This document shows positions 1-8,631 of a stretch of DNA of 48,665 nt, piece by piece. The DNA comes from Candidatus Gastranaerophilales bacterium (GTDB lineage: Bacteria; Cyanobacteriota; Vampirovibrionia; Gastranaerophilales; Gastranaerophilaceae): NCBI GenBank assembly GCA_944322665.1, contig CALUPM010000005.1, positions 1 to 48,665 on the forward strand, given 5' to 3'. The position numbers were made by a program, and so were the translations under genes. The notes beneath the pieces are model-generated. The model did no database searches, was not told where the DNA came from, and saw nothing but the letters and a program-made list of their open reading frames with translations. Every line of letters begins with the position of its first letter. The stretch's first letter is position 1.

Positions 1-19
1 ATAATTTTTACTTAGGGAT

Positions 20-159
20 TTATATAGCAAATTCCGCTAAAAATTTTCAAAACTACGTCATACTGAGCGTAAGCGAAGTATCTAAATAAATGAGATTCTT
101 CGGGCTAAAGCCCTCAGAATGACCGGCGTTTAATATTGTTTGTGAAATTTGCTATATAA
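20..159. repeat. MITE-like repeat, copy A
   Basis: A 140-bp element with 16-base terminal inverted repeats (20-35 and 144-159, 15 of 16 matching). Inside is a second, nested inverted pair: a GTCATACTGAG-type arm near 57-67 and its complement ending at about 122, separated by an AGATTCTTCGG / CTAAAGCC core. No open reading frame fits. A second copy with the same design lies at 17245-17381. The size, the inverted ends and the lack of coding capacity resemble a miniature inverted-repeat element; mobilisation is inferred, since no target-site duplication can be read with certainty. Confidence 0.7.
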
Positions 160-211
160 TTTCCTTTACTTAATTATACAATAAAAATTGTTTTTGTAGT
201 ATCATAATCTC

Positions 212-907
212 ATGATTAATCGTTTGAAGAATAAAGTAGTGGTTTCGGTTCAGGCAATGCCGTCAGAGCCTTTGTATCTTGAAAAGTGCATGGCAGCAAT
301 GATGAAATCTGTTGTAAAAGGCGGCGCCGGCGGCTTGAGGGTTGCGGGTGTCAGGGATGTTAAAAATGCAAAGCAGCTTTTCGATATTCCGGTAATCGGG
401 ATTACAAAACCGGAAGTTATCCCGCCGAACTGGCAGGAAATTGTTTATATAACCCCGGAGCTTAAAGACGTAATTGCGCTGGTTGAAGCGGGAGCTGATA
501 TTATCGCATTCGACGGAACTCAGAGAAAACGTCCGAACGGAGCAACTCTAGGTGAAATTATAAAATATATTAAAATTAACAAAAGAGTTTCCATGGCTGA
601 TATTTCAACCGTGGAAGAAGGACTTAAGGCAGCGGAAGCAGGCGCAGATATGCTTTCAACAACTCTTTCCGGCTATACCCTTGAATCTCCCCTGAAAAAT
701 GACGGGCCGGATTTTGAACTTCTTGAAGAACTGGTTAAAAAAGTTGAAGTTCCGGTTGTGCTTGAGGGCAGAATATGGGAGCCTGAGGAAGTTGACAGAG
801 CTTTTGAACTGGGTGCTCATTGCGTTGTTATCGGTTCGGCAATAACCCGTCCGCAGTTGATTACGAAACGATTTGTACAGAGGAAAAATAAGAGGATTAA
901 ATCGTGA
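212..907 (+). CDS. nanE: N-acetylmannosamine-6-phosphate 2-epimerase NanE
   Basis: Converts ManNAc-6-P to GlcNAc-6-P in the cytoplasm, in sialic acid/ManNAc catabolism. The 231 residues match the whole length of the NanE TIM-barrel family: the early VSVQAMPSEPL strand, GLRVAGV (about 41-47), GITKPE with the expected catalytic Lys at 66, AFDGTQRKRP (about 99-108), and VVLEGRIW carrying the expected acidic catalytic residue (Glu185). The C-terminal HCVVIGSAITRP phosphate-binding strand is present. No clear Shine-Dalgarno precedes the ATG; a TATCAT hexamer at 200-205 ends 6 bases before it. The stop overlaps the GTG start of the next gene, so the pair is translationally coupled. Confidence 0.95.
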   Translation: MINRLKNKVVVSVQAMPSEPLYLEKCMAAMMKSVVKGGAGGLRVAGVRDVKNAKQLFDIPVIGITKPEVIPPNWQEIVYITPELKDVIALVEAGADIIAFDGTQRKRPNGATLGEIIKYIKINKRVSMADISTVEEGLKAAEAGADMLSTTLSGYTLESPLKNDGPDFELLEELVKKVEVPVVLEGRIWEPEEVDRAFELGAHCVVIGSAITRPQLITKRFVQRKNKRIKS

Positions 908-1845
908 AAGCTTTAGCGATAGATGTCGGCGGAACTAAAATTTATAACACAATTGTTGACGAAACAGGTAAAATTGTTGCAGAAGTTGAAAAACAATCAA
1001 CTCCGAAAACTTTTGATGAAATCCGCGAAGTTTTGTCAGAAATTATAAAAAAGCATGAAGATAAAGCTGATTTTATCGCTTTTGCAACCGCAGGTGCGGT
1101 TAATAACAAAAATACAGGCGTCATCGGTTCAACCGGAAATATTGCCGCCGGATATCCGGATATGGATTTTGTGAATTTAAGCAGTAAAAAAGTTTTTGTT
1201 GAAAACGACGCAAATGCCGCGGCGTGGGCTGAACACATTCTCGGCGCCTCAAAAGGTTGTGCTCACAGTATCATGTTGACCCTCGGAACCGGTGTTGGCG
1301 GAGGAATTATTGTTGACAACAAGCTTTTGAAAGGCAAAAGCGGTGCGGCCGGCGAAATGCATTTTAAACTTTACCGCGACAAACGCCGCAAGTGTACATG
1401 CGGGGCTTACGATTGTTTTGAGGCTTATGCCTCGGGTACAGGATTGAGGACTACTGCGGCTGAAATTACGGGCGTGCCGAATGTGACGACGTATGATGTT
1501 ATTTCTGAGGTAAATGCCATACTGGAACAGACAAAAGCTTTACAGGGCGAAAAAACAAAAACAGAAAGACTTACTCTCGGTTTATCTTCAAAGTATGTTG
1601 AAGCTTTTTTGAGGTGGCAGGAGGATATTTTAATCGGCTGTATAGGTCTTGCGGATTTGTTCGATCCGGATGTGATTGTTTTGTCAGGTTCAATGGCAGA
1701 GTTTGTCGATGTTGAATATATTGAATCGGAGCTTAATAAAGAAATAGTTACGACTTATACTAAAATAAGACGTGCTCTTGCAGGCAATTATTCAGGAATG
1801 ATAGGCGCGGCGCTTCTTGCATTTCAAGCGCAGAAAAACAATTAA
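904..1845 (+). CDS. nanK: ROK-family sugar kinase, probable N-acetylmannosamine kinase NanK
   Basis: Predicted to phosphorylate ManNAc (or a related sugar) with ATP to supply the neighbouring NanE. The 313-residue protein begins with the ATP-binding DVGGTK motif (residues 7-12), has the ENDANAAAWAE substrate segment, the LGTGVGGGI phosphate loop and the ROK zinc motif C-x-CG-x3-C-x-E (CTCGAYDCFE). Start is GTG at 904, sharing four bases (GTGA) with the nanE stop. ROK specificity cannot be read from sequence alone: glucokinase is the alternative, but coupling to nanE favours ManNAc kinase. Confidence 0.85.
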   Translation: MKALAIDVGGTKIYNTIVDETGKIVAEVEKQSTPKTFDEIREVLSEIIKKHEDKADFIAFATAGAVNNKNTGVIGSTGNIAAGYPDMDFVNLSSKKVFVENDANAAAWAEHILGASKGCAHSIMLTLGTGVGGGIIVDNKLLKGKSGAAGEMHFKLYRDKRRKCTCGAYDCFEAYASGTGLRTTAAEITGVPNVTTYDVISEVNAILEQTKALQGEKTKTERLTLGLSSKYVEAFLRWQEDILIGCIGLADLFDPDVIVLSGSMAEFVDVEYIESELNKEIVTTYTKIRRALAGNYSGMIGAALLAFQAQKNN

Positions 1846-1859
1846 GGTATTTCTTGATT

Positions 1860-2081
1860 ATGGGAAAAGCAAAAAAGAGAAGTCTGCATTTAGGAATTCA
1901 CGACCGTTTCAGCAAATTGAGCCGGAGCGAGGCTGTTGAGCTTGTTGTAGACGCGCTTAAAAAAGGCGCCAATGAAGATATTTATGCACTTGTGACATTG
2001 TTCGGGATTACAGCGGAGGAGCTTCTTGAGGCAGGCGCAAGCTATGAAGCTGTAAAAGGGCTTGGAGGATTGTTAGGCTGA
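1860..2081 (+). CDS. small conserved protein of unknown function
   Basis: A 73-residue basic-then-acidic protein, begun here at ATG 1860; a TTG at 1854 would add two residues. An AAGG lies upstream (1844-1847). The sequence has a basic N-terminus (GKAKKR), a helix with SRSEAVELVVDALKKG and a second helix with ITAEELLEAG, ending in a glycine-rich tail. No membrane segment or known motif is evident. It sits between nanK and a UbiA-type gene; its TGA stop overlaps the next ATG (TGATG), so it is part of the operon. Function not recognised. Confidence 0.7.
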   Translation: MGKAKKRSLHLGIHDRFSKLSRSEAVELVVDALKKGANEDIYALVTLFGITAEELLEAGASYEAVKGLGGLLG

Positions 2082-3025
2082 TGGGATGGAAGGGAATTTG
2101 GACTGTCGTTAAAAATTCCAGATGGTATTCTGCAGATATGACTGTGTTTTCATGCCTTGCGTGCTTCTTGTATGCTTTAGGAGAAAAGGGTTGTGTTGTG
2201 AATGGCATTATTGCCTTTATCGGAATTTTGTTTGCACACATGGCGGCTAATTTGTATGATGATTATTCTGATTACGGTGTTATATCTCAAAACCCGAGAG
2301 CAAGTGAATTCGCGCCGGATGTTAAGTGTGCGTATTTAAGAAAAAACGAAAGCAGCCTGAAAGATTTATTGTTCGTGATTTTTTTATACTGTATTATTGC
2401 GCTGGCGGCGGGTGTTGTTTTGTTTTTCCGTGCCGGTGTGCCGGTAATATGGCTTGCTCTTGCAGGCGGAGTAATTGTTTTGAGTTATCCCGTATTTTCC
2501 AGAGTCGGGTTAAGCGAAGCTGCTGTTGGAATAGCTTTCGGCCCTCTGCTTTTTGAAGGTATGTACTACGTGATGACAAAAAGTTTTTCTGCGGGTGTTT
2601 TGCTTCTCGGGATGTCGATTGTGATGTTTACCACCGGGGTTATGTATATTCATACTATCCTTGATTACGAGGGCGATAAAGTTTCATCAAAGCGCACTCT
2701 TGCCTTGAAGTTTAAAGATAAAGATACTGCCCTGAAATTTTCACGTTTTATTTATGGCGCGGGATACGTTTTTCTTTTGCTTTTTGCAATATTAGAAAAA
2801 AAATATTTTTGTTTATCAGCTTTTTTGTCGCTGCCTTTTGTTGCGGCGCTGTACAAATCCGCCGGCGCATATTCTTCTCCGGAAAATTATATGCGTGATG
2901 ACTCTTATCTTGCTGTTTTGAAAGGTGCTGCAAAAGTTATGGCTTTATTTGCTTTTCTGGTGTCAGCAGGGTTGTTTTTTCATCTGTTTATTGATTATTT
3001 TTTGACAGTACCGGTTGTGATTTAA
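2081..3025 (+). CDS. UbiA-family prenyltransferase, MenA-like
   Basis: A 314-residue multi-spanning membrane protein (about eight hydrophobic segments) of the UbiA superfamily, which transfers prenyl chains to aromatic acceptors such as dihydroxynaphthoate. The first aspartate-rich motif appears as NLYDDYSDY (about residues 53-61) and the second as DYEGDKVSSKRT in the later half, as expected for Mg-diphosphate binding. Substrate is uncertain: menaquinone synthesis (MenA) is the nearest guess, and the spacing of the first motif is somewhat unusual. Its start overlaps the stop of the small gene before it. The gene ends the operon; no strong terminator is visible before lysA. Confidence 0.8.
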   Translation: MGWKGIWTVVKNSRWYSADMTVFSCLACFLYALGEKGCVVNGIIAFIGILFAHMAANLYDDYSDYGVISQNPRASEFAPDVKCAYLRKNESSLKDLLFVIFLYCIIALAAGVVLFFRAGVPVIWLALAGGVIVLSYPVFSRVGLSEAAVGIAFGPLLFEGMYYVMTKSFSAGVLLLGMSIVMFTTGVMYIHTILDYEGDKVSSKRTLALKFKDKDTALKFSRFIYGAGYVFLLLFAILEKKYFCLSAFLSLPFVAALYKSAGAYSSPENYMRDDSYLAVLKGAAKVMALFAFLVSAGLFFHLFIDYFLTVPVVI

Positions 3026-3034
3026 AAAAAAATC

Positions 3035-3063
3035 TTCAAAAAATCTTTTCTCTGTGGTATTCT
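3035..3063 (+). promoter_or_regulatory. probable lysA promoter
   Basis: TTCAAA (3035-3040), 17-base spacer, TATTCT (3058-3063) preceded by TG-n, an extended -10. A small inverted pair CTCTG (3050-3054) / CAGAG (3064-3068) brackets the -10 and might be an operator. Confidence 0.55.
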
Positions 3064-3098
3064 CAGAGTGTAAAAGTATTCAAAATTGAGGACGGACA

Positions 3099-4424
3099 AT
3101 GGAGAGCACAAATCAGTTTTTAAAACCGCTTACAACAAAAAGAAACGAAGCCGGAAATCTTGAAATCGGCGGGTGTGACCTTATTGAACTTGCGGAAAAG
3201 TACGGAACGCCTTTATATGTTATTGATGAGGCGACGTTGAGAAGTATTTGTGCGGATTACAAAAAGGCTTTTTCTAATTATGAAAAAGTAAATATGATGT
3301 TTGCCTCAAAATCTCTCTGTACAATGGCGACTTCCGCAATTCTGAACAGTGAAGGCTTCGGATTTGACGTTGTGTCGGCGGGCGAAATTTATACTGTTTA
3401 TAAAGCAGGCGTTGATATCTCGAAAGTTCTGTTTAACGGCAATAACAAGTCCTTTGACGAACTTACGCTTGCTGTTGAACTCGGTGTTGGAAGAATTTCC
3501 GTAGACAATTTTCTGGAACTTGATCTTTTGAACGAAATTGCAAAATCACAGGGAAAAGTTGTTGATATTCTTCTTAGAATTACTCCCGGCATTGAATGCC
3601 ACACTCACGAATACATTCAAACCGGACATCTTGATTCAAAATTCGGGTTTGATTTAACGCAGATTGATGAGGCTGTCGAACTTATTCAGAATAATTACAA
3701 ACATCTTCGCCTCAGAGGGCTTCACGCTCATATCGGTTCACAGATTTTTGAAACAAAAGTTTATGCGGATGAAATAGAAATATTAATCAGAGAAATAGCA
3801 CGGCTTGATGAAAAATTCGGGCTTAGACTCGACGAAATTAATGCAGGCGGCGGATTGGGCGTAAAATATACGGATTCTGACTGCCCGCCTTCAACGTATG
3901 AAATTGCGGAGGTTATAATCGACAGCCTTAATAAAAATATTGAAAAATACAAAATAGAACCGCCAACACTTTATATAGAGCCCGGCAGAAGCATTATTTC
4001 AACTTGCGGCGTAACTTTATACACTGTCGGAAGTTCAAAACAGGTTCCAAAAGGCAGAAAATATGTTGCAGTTGACGGCGGGATGGCTGACAATCCGCGG
4101 CCTTCAATGTATCAGGCACAGTATCTTGCAGAGGCAGCAAACTTTAAAGAAGATCTTCCTTTACAAACCGTTACAATTGCCGGAAAATTTTGCGAAAGCG
4201 GAGATATTTTAATTAAGGATATTTCTCTCCCAGAACTTTTTGAAGGGGATATTCTGTGCGTTTTTAATACAGGCGCGTACAATTATTCAATGGCTTCAAA
4301 TTACAACAGGGTGCAAAAATCTCAAATGGTTATTGTAAATAATTCAAAATCTGATATTATAGTAAATAGAGAGACATTGGAAGATTTGATTTCTCATGAT
4401 GTAATTCCGGATAGGTTAAAATAA
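3099..4424 (+). CDS. lysA: diaminopimelate decarboxylase LysA
   Basis: Decarboxylates meso-diaminopimelate to L-lysine using PLP. The 441 residues show the fold-III pattern: a PLP-lysine segment MFASKSL (Lys71), HIGSQI, the GGGLGV phosphate-binding loop, EPGRSII, and near the C-terminus the CESGDIL and AGAYNYSMASNYN active-site motifs. A GAGG ribosome binding site lies about 7 bases before the ATG. The TAA stop overlaps the start of cdaA (TAATG), linking lysine/peptidoglycan precursor supply with c-di-AMP synthesis in one transcript. Confidence 0.96.
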   Translation: MESTNQFLKPLTTKRNEAGNLEIGGCDLIELAEKYGTPLYVIDEATLRSICADYKKAFSNYEKVNMMFASKSLCTMATSAILNSEGFGFDVVSAGEIYTVYKAGVDISKVLFNGNNKSFDELTLAVELGVGRISVDNFLELDLLNEIAKSQGKVVDILLRITPGIECHTHEYIQTGHLDSKFGFDLTQIDEAVELIQNNYKHLRLRGLHAHIGSQIFETKVYADEIEILIREIARLDEKFGLRLDEINAGGGLGVKYTDSDCPPSTYEIAEVIIDSLNKNIEKYKIEPPTLYIEPGRSIISTCGVTLYTVGSSKQVPKGRKYVAVDGGMADNPRPSMYQAQYLAEAANFKEDLPLQTVTIAGKFCESGDILIKDISLPELFEGDILCVFNTGAYNYSMASNYNRVQKSQMVIVNNSKSDIIVNRETLEDLISHDVIPDRLK

Positions 4425-5326
4425 TGGTTGATGAGCTTTTAAAATACCTTCAAATGCAAATAGGAATGCTTGATTTGTCCTTCAGCGGCACAAATTTTGT
4501 CGAAATATTTATTATTGCCCTTATTCTGTTTGTTTGTTATCAAAAGTTTATCAAAAATACACAGTCCGAGAAGTTTGTAAAAGGTGCGTTTGTTCTTGTT
4601 TTCTTATGGATTTTTTCGGAAATTCTTATCAGATTTGACCTGAAAATTCTCGGTGTTTTCCTGAAATCTATCGTAACTCTTATTTCGTTGAGTTTAATAG
4701 TTATTTTCCAGCCGGAATTGAGAAGGTTTCTCGGGTATCTCGGGCAGGCTGACTGGATTTCAAAAGTTTTCGGCGGCGGAAACAAGCATAAAGATGAAAA
4801 AATCGACGTTATTAAAGAACTTATTGAGGCAGTTAAATTCCTTTCAAAATCCCACACAGGCGCTTTAATTGTTTTCCAGAGCGATTTAAGTAATACTTAT
4901 TATGACGTCGGAACAAGGCTTAATGCAGATGTTTCGACCGAACTTCTGCTGACAATTTTCCACCCGAATACACCGCTTCACGATGGTGCTGTTGTTATTA
5001 ATGGAAGCAAAATAATTTCCGCAGGTGTTCTTCTTCCGCTTACTGAAGATCCGAAACTAAGCTGGAAATACGGAACCCGCCACAGAGCAGCAATCGGTAT
5101 GACTGAAACCAGCAATGCAGCCTGTCTTGTTGTGTCTGAAGAAACAGGAGATGTTTCGATTGCGCTTGACGGAACTTTAAAAAAATATGAGGATTTAGTT
5201 TCTCTAAAGCAGGATTTAGAAAAAATCTTAGGTTATAAAGATTCCGAAGAGCAAGACGACAAAAAAACAATTTTTAAAATCAACAACCTTCTTGCAATAA
5301 GAAAAACAGATACAAAAAATGATTAA
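4424..5326 (+). CDS. cdaA: diadenylate cyclase CdaA (c-di-AMP synthase)
   Basis: Condenses two ATP into cyclic di-AMP. The 300-residue protein has three N-terminal hydrophobic segments (about 25-45, 54-70, 76-96) followed by a DisA_N catalytic domain with PLHDGA (DGA at 187-189) and GTRHRAA (RHR at 219-221), the two signature motifs of active cyclases. It overlaps lysA and is followed 16 bases later by a YitT-type gene. In Firmicutes cdaA usually precedes cdaR-glmM; that pairing is absent here. A likely c-di-AMP phosphodiesterase (pgpH) is about 5 kb downstream. Confidence 0.95.
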   Translation: MVDELLKYLQMQIGMLDLSFSGTNFVEIFIIALILFVCYQKFIKNTQSEKFVKGAFVLVFLWIFSEILIRFDLKILGVFLKSIVTLISLSLIVIFQPELRRFLGYLGQADWISKVFGGGNKHKDEKIDVIKELIEAVKFLSKSHTGALIVFQSDLSNTYYDVGTRLNADVSTELLLTIFHPNTPLHDGAVVINGSKIISAGVLLPLTEDPKLSWKYGTRHRAAIGMTETSNAACLVVSEETGDVSIALDGTLKKYEDLVSLKQDLEKILGYKDSEEQDDKKTIFKINNLLAIRKTDTKND

Positions 5327-5342
5327 TGAAAAGAGATAAACT

Positions 5343-6215
5343 ATGCCCGAAAAAAAAACAACATTTAAAGAAAAACTTGTATTTTCGATTAACAAAATAT
5401 TCTTTTTAACGCTGGGAGCATTTGTTGCTGCGTTTGCGCTGGAATGTTTTCTTGTGCCGAACAATATTATTGACGGAGGAGTCGTCGGTATTTCAATGAT
5501 TTTAAGCTATCTGACAAAGTTTAACCTCGGTGTTTTAATTTTAGTATTGAATATTCCGTTCCTTTGTCTTGCGTTTACCAAAATGGGGAAATATTTTGTG
5601 TTTCAGACACTTTATGCAGTCACAATGCTGGCGTTAGGAATTAACCTTTTTCAGCCGTATCACATAACGAACGACCTTCTGCTTGCAACAGTTTTTGGCG
5701 GGATAATTCTCGGCACGGGCGTCGGTATTGTTCTTAAAAATGAGGGCTCCCTTGACGGAACAGAAATTATGTCGCTTGTGCTTTCTAAAAAATTCGGGCT
5801 TTCTGTCGGCGAAATTATTATGGCGTTTAATATTTTTATATATTTTGGCGCAGGGCTTGTTTTTGGCTGGAACAAGGCTATGTATTCGGTTTTAACTTAT
5901 TTTATCGCATACAGAGTTATTGATATCGTGCTCGAAGGTTTGAATTCTTCAAAATCAGTCAGAATAATAAGCGACAGGGCTTACGAAATCGGGCAGGAAC
6001 TTATCGACAAATTTGAAATCAGTGTTACATACCTGAAAGGGGTCGGCGGATATTCAAAACAGGAAAAAGTTTTGATTTATTGCGTTGTATCAAGGCTTGA
6101 ATTGACCAAAGTCAAAGAAGTTGTAAAGGAATTCGACACAAAAGCCTTTATGTCAATCGGCGATATTCACGAGACTTACGGTTCAAGAATGGGTAAGTAT
6201 ATTGATAAAATTTAA
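5343..6215 (+). CDS. YitT-family membrane protein (DUF2179)
   Basis: A 290-residue integral membrane protein with about five hydrophobic segments in the first 190 residues, containing the family's NNIIDGGVVGIS and NEGSLDGTEI motifs, then a soluble C-terminal DUF2179 domain (about 205-285, GVGGYSKQEKVLIYCVV). The family is common but its transport substrate is not established. The AAAGAGA ribosome site is close to ATG 5343. It is the last gene of the lysA-cdaA unit. Confidence 0.9.
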   Translation: MPEKKTTFKEKLVFSINKIFFLTLGAFVAAFALECFLVPNNIIDGGVVGISMILSYLTKFNLGVLILVLNIPFLCLAFTKMGKYFVFQTLYAVTMLALGINLFQPYHITNDLLLATVFGGIILGTGVGIVLKNEGSLDGTEIMSLVLSKKFGLSVGEIIMAFNIFIYFGAGLVFGWNKAMYSVLTYFIAYRVIDIVLEGLNSSKSVRIISDRAYEIGQELIDKFEISVTYLKGVGGYSKQEKVLIYCVVSRLELTKVKEVVKEFDTKAFMSIGDIHETYGSRMGKYIDKI

Positions 6216-6292
6216 CATATAGACAGAAATTTGCAAATATAATATAATATTAAAAGTTAAAAGGCAGAAGAACTTAAGTAGGATTAGAGAAA

Positions 6293-6640
6293 ATGGCAAA
6301 AAACACAGATATGGTTCCAATAGAAGTCAGCATACTGACGGCAGACCATGATATTAAGGGTGTGGTTTACGTTTCAAAATACACAAATACCAACCGTGAA
6401 TTGACAGATTTGCTGAACGATAGAGAAAGACGCTTTCTAGCGGTGACGAACGCCGAAATTTACCCCCGCACTGCCGGTCAGTCACCGAGAAAGTATAATT
6501 TTCTTGAAATTCACATGGACTATGTCTTGATGGTTCATCCCTCAACTCAGGCTGTATTTAAGGATTCCGGCAAAACGCAGGAAGATATAGCACGTTTCAG
6601 AGATTTGAGGATGAAGCTTAATCAGACAAAACCGTTTTAA
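6293..6640 (+). CDS. conserved hypothetical protein, small beta-rich domain
   Basis: A 115-residue soluble protein. It alternates hydrophobic beta-like strands (PIEVSILTADHDIKG, VVYVSKYT, FLAVTNAEIYP, FLEIHMDYVLMVHPS) with a polar helical C-terminus. The pattern resembles small uncharacterised domains (DUF6812-like) found in cyanobacterial relatives, but I cannot confirm that. TAGGATTAGAG precedes the ATG. It forms its own unit, closed by a strong terminator immediately after the stop. Confidence 0.8.
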   Translation: MAKNTDMVPIEVSILTADHDIKGVVYVSKYTNTNRELTDLLNDRERRFLAVTNAEIYPRTAGQSPRKYNFLEIHMDYVLMVHPSTQAVFKDSGKTQEDIARFRDLRMKLNQTKPF

Positions 6641-6645
6641 ATCTT

Positions 6646-6670
6646 AAAAGGTGCTTCCGGCACCTTTTTT
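6646..6670 (+). terminator. intrinsic terminator
   Basis: Nine-bp stem (6646-6654 with 6660-6668), loop TTCCG, ending in a T run. It directly follows the 115-residue gene. Confidence 0.9.
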
Positions 6671-6706
6671 AATAAAGTTTATAGTTCAATAAGGAGTGTT
6701 CGGGTG

Positions 6707-7657
6707 ATGAAAGTTTTGATACTTGATAAGGTTAATGAAATTGCTGAAAAAATTATACGGGATGGCGGTTTTGATGCTGTTGTTATGACGTCGCAGCAGG
6801 AAGATGAGTTGTGCAGGATTATAAACGATTATAATGCTGTCATATTAAGAAATACAACCAGAATCACCAAAAAAGTAATTGACACCTCGACAAATCTTAA
6901 AATCATTGCAAGAGCGGGAGTAGGAGTTGATAATATTGATGTAGAAGATGCAACACGAAAAGGTATCTGGGTTGTAAATTCCCCGGACGGAAATACCGAA
7001 GCCACAGCCGAACACACTGTTGCAATGATGCTTTCTCTTGCAAGAAACATTCCTCAGGGTTATGACAGCATAAGAGAAGGAAGATTTGAGCGCTCGCAGT
7101 TTATCGGGGTGGAGCTTTCCGGCAAAACTCTGGGTATTGCAGGGTTCGGCAAAATAGGCTCAAGAGTTGCCGGAATCGCAAAAGTTCTCGGTATGAAAAT
7201 TCTTGTTTTTGATCCTTTTGCAACTGCTGAAAGGGTTCAAAAAGCAGGATGCGAAAAGGTTGAAAATATAGATGAGCTTTTGCCCCGCAGTGATTTTATA
7301 ACGGTTCATGTTCCAAAAAACAAAGATACAATAGACCTGATTAATCAGGAAAATATTTACAAAATCAAAAAAGGCGCACGGCTTATAAATTGTGCAAGAG
7401 GCGGGATAATCAATGAAAAAGCGCTTGTTAAAGCTCTTAATAACGGACATATTGCAGGGGCAGCTCTGGATGTGTTTGAGTCTGAACCGGATATTAAAAA
7501 CTCTGTTCTTTACAACAGCTGCAAAAATTTGATTATGGTTCCGCACCTCGGGGCAAGCACTATTGAAGCGCAGATAAAAGTCGCGGACGATGTCAGCCGT
7601 CAGGTTGTTGACGTTCTTTCAGGCAACCCTCCCAAAACACCGGTGAATAAAATTTAA
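6707..7657 (+). CDS. serA: D-3-phosphoglycerate dehydrogenase-like enzyme (short SerA)
   Basis: NAD-dependent D-2-hydroxyacid dehydrogenase, probably oxidising 3-phosphoglycerate in the first step of serine synthesis. Seen: RAGVGVDNID substrate loop, the NAD-binding GFGKIGSRVA loop followed about 20 residues later by the acidic end of the strand (VFDP), NCARGGI with catalytic Arg, a DVFESEP catalytic Glu region and PHLGAST with catalytic His. At 316 residues it lacks the C-terminal ACT regulatory domain of long SerA, so allosteric serine inhibition is not expected. AAGGAG at 6691-6696 serves either GTG 6704 or ATG 6707. Another 2-hydroxyacid substrate is possible. Confidence 0.88.
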   Translation: MKVLILDKVNEIAEKIIRDGGFDAVVMTSQQEDELCRIINDYNAVILRNTTRITKKVIDTSTNLKIIARAGVGVDNIDVEDATRKGIWVVNSPDGNTEATAEHTVAMMLSLARNIPQGYDSIREGRFERSQFIGVELSGKTLGIAGFGKIGSRVAGIAKVLGMKILVFDPFATAERVQKAGCEKVENIDELLPRSDFITVHVPKNKDTIDLINQENIYKIKKGARLINCARGGIINEKALVKALNNGHIAGAALDVFESEPDIKNSVLYNSCKNLIMVPHLGASTIEAQIKVADDVSRQVVDVLSGNPPKTPVNKI

Positions 7658-7707
7658 ATTCAGCTGCACACTAAACCTGCAGTTATCTTTAAACTAATAA
7701 TAAAAAA

Positions 7708-8631
7708 TTACTCCTTAGTTTTGTTATTAGCATTAATTATTGCCTGTTCAAGCAGGTTGCCGGATTTTTGCTGTCCTTGATTTCCGTTTTGATTTCTGTC
7801 AACCGTGCCTGTTGTTGCAGGGCTAATCTGTCCGCTGCGTGATGCTTTTGAATTTGGAGTTTTATTTGCGGCATTTTTTATCGCCTGATTTAGTAAATTA
7901 CTGATCTGCGGTTGTTTTTTCTTTTGTTTTTCGGCTTTTTCTCCGGCTGAAATTGATGTGTCATAAGTGTTCTTTGTATCTTTATGAATTTTCGGCGGTT
8001 TGTCATTTCTGCACATCCATTCTTTAGTTTTATCAGCAAGAGGCGTTGCAATAAACGGAGTAATTATACGTTTGCCGATTGTGGTTGCGGCAATCAAGGC
8101 TGTCAGAGAACCGAATGCTGCAATTGAAGCGTCCTTATAACTTTCAAAGGCTCTGTGGAAGTCCTGATTTCCTTTGACTTTTCCTTTGAGGTGATCTTTT
8201 TGTTCCATAACTGCCTGAATGCTCTTTGATGTTTGTCTGTTAAACATTTTGCCGAACATTTTGTTGAACATTTTTTCCTGGAATGCTTTCTTGGAAATTG
8301 TATATGTCATAAGGATTTGCAGCAAAATCATCAGCCCGCCGTTTGCAAGGTCAAGTGCCGCAACGAATTTTCTTTTATCTTCAGGTATTTCTTTGTTATT
8401 TAAACTTTGAGTTACATATAAATAGCATCCGAAGCCGTCTTTTAATATAACAGAAAATACGCCCAAGCCCGCAATCCACGCTGCGTTAGTTTTTGGATCC
8501 TGAAATTTTTTGCAGGCTTTATCTAAAATTTGTGTTCTTGAAAGCATTAAATCAGGTTTCTTGAGACAATAATCATAGCATGTTTTTAATCCTGAACTTA
8601 TTCTGTTTGTGATAGGTGAAATAAAACTCAT
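7708..8631 (-). CDS. lineage-specific membrane protein with repeated C-terminal motif
   Basis: A 307-residue protein of unknown function. Three hydrophobic segments (about 52-76, 89-112, 168-190) are followed by a polar, Q/N/K-rich tail. The tail carries two copies of a short motif, LLNQAIKNAANKT and LLEQAIINANNKT, the second at the extreme C-terminus; no known domain accounts for it. Its ATG overlaps the TGA of the upstream 473-residue gene (ATGA), so the two are co-translated and may act as partners. Confidence 0.8.
   Translation of the reverse strand: MSFISPITNRISSGLKTCYDYCLKKPDLMLSRTQILDKACKKFQDPKTNAAWIAGLGVFSVILKDGFGCYLYVTQSLNNKEIPEDKRKFVAALDLANGGLMILLQILMTYTISKKAFQEKMFNKMFGKMFNRQTSKSIQAVMEQKDHLKGKVKGNQDFHRAFESYKDASIAAFGSLTALIAATTIGKRIITPFIATPLADKTKEWMCRNDKPPKIHKDTKNTYDTSISAGEKAEKQKKKQPQISNLLNQAIKNAANKTPNSKASRSGQISPATTGTVDRNQNGNQGQQKSGNLLEQAIINANNKTKE

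Noticed and set aside
942-1238. 98-residue minus-strand frame inside nanK
   Set aside because: Shadow of the nanK reading frame; the plus-strand gene has full family motifs.
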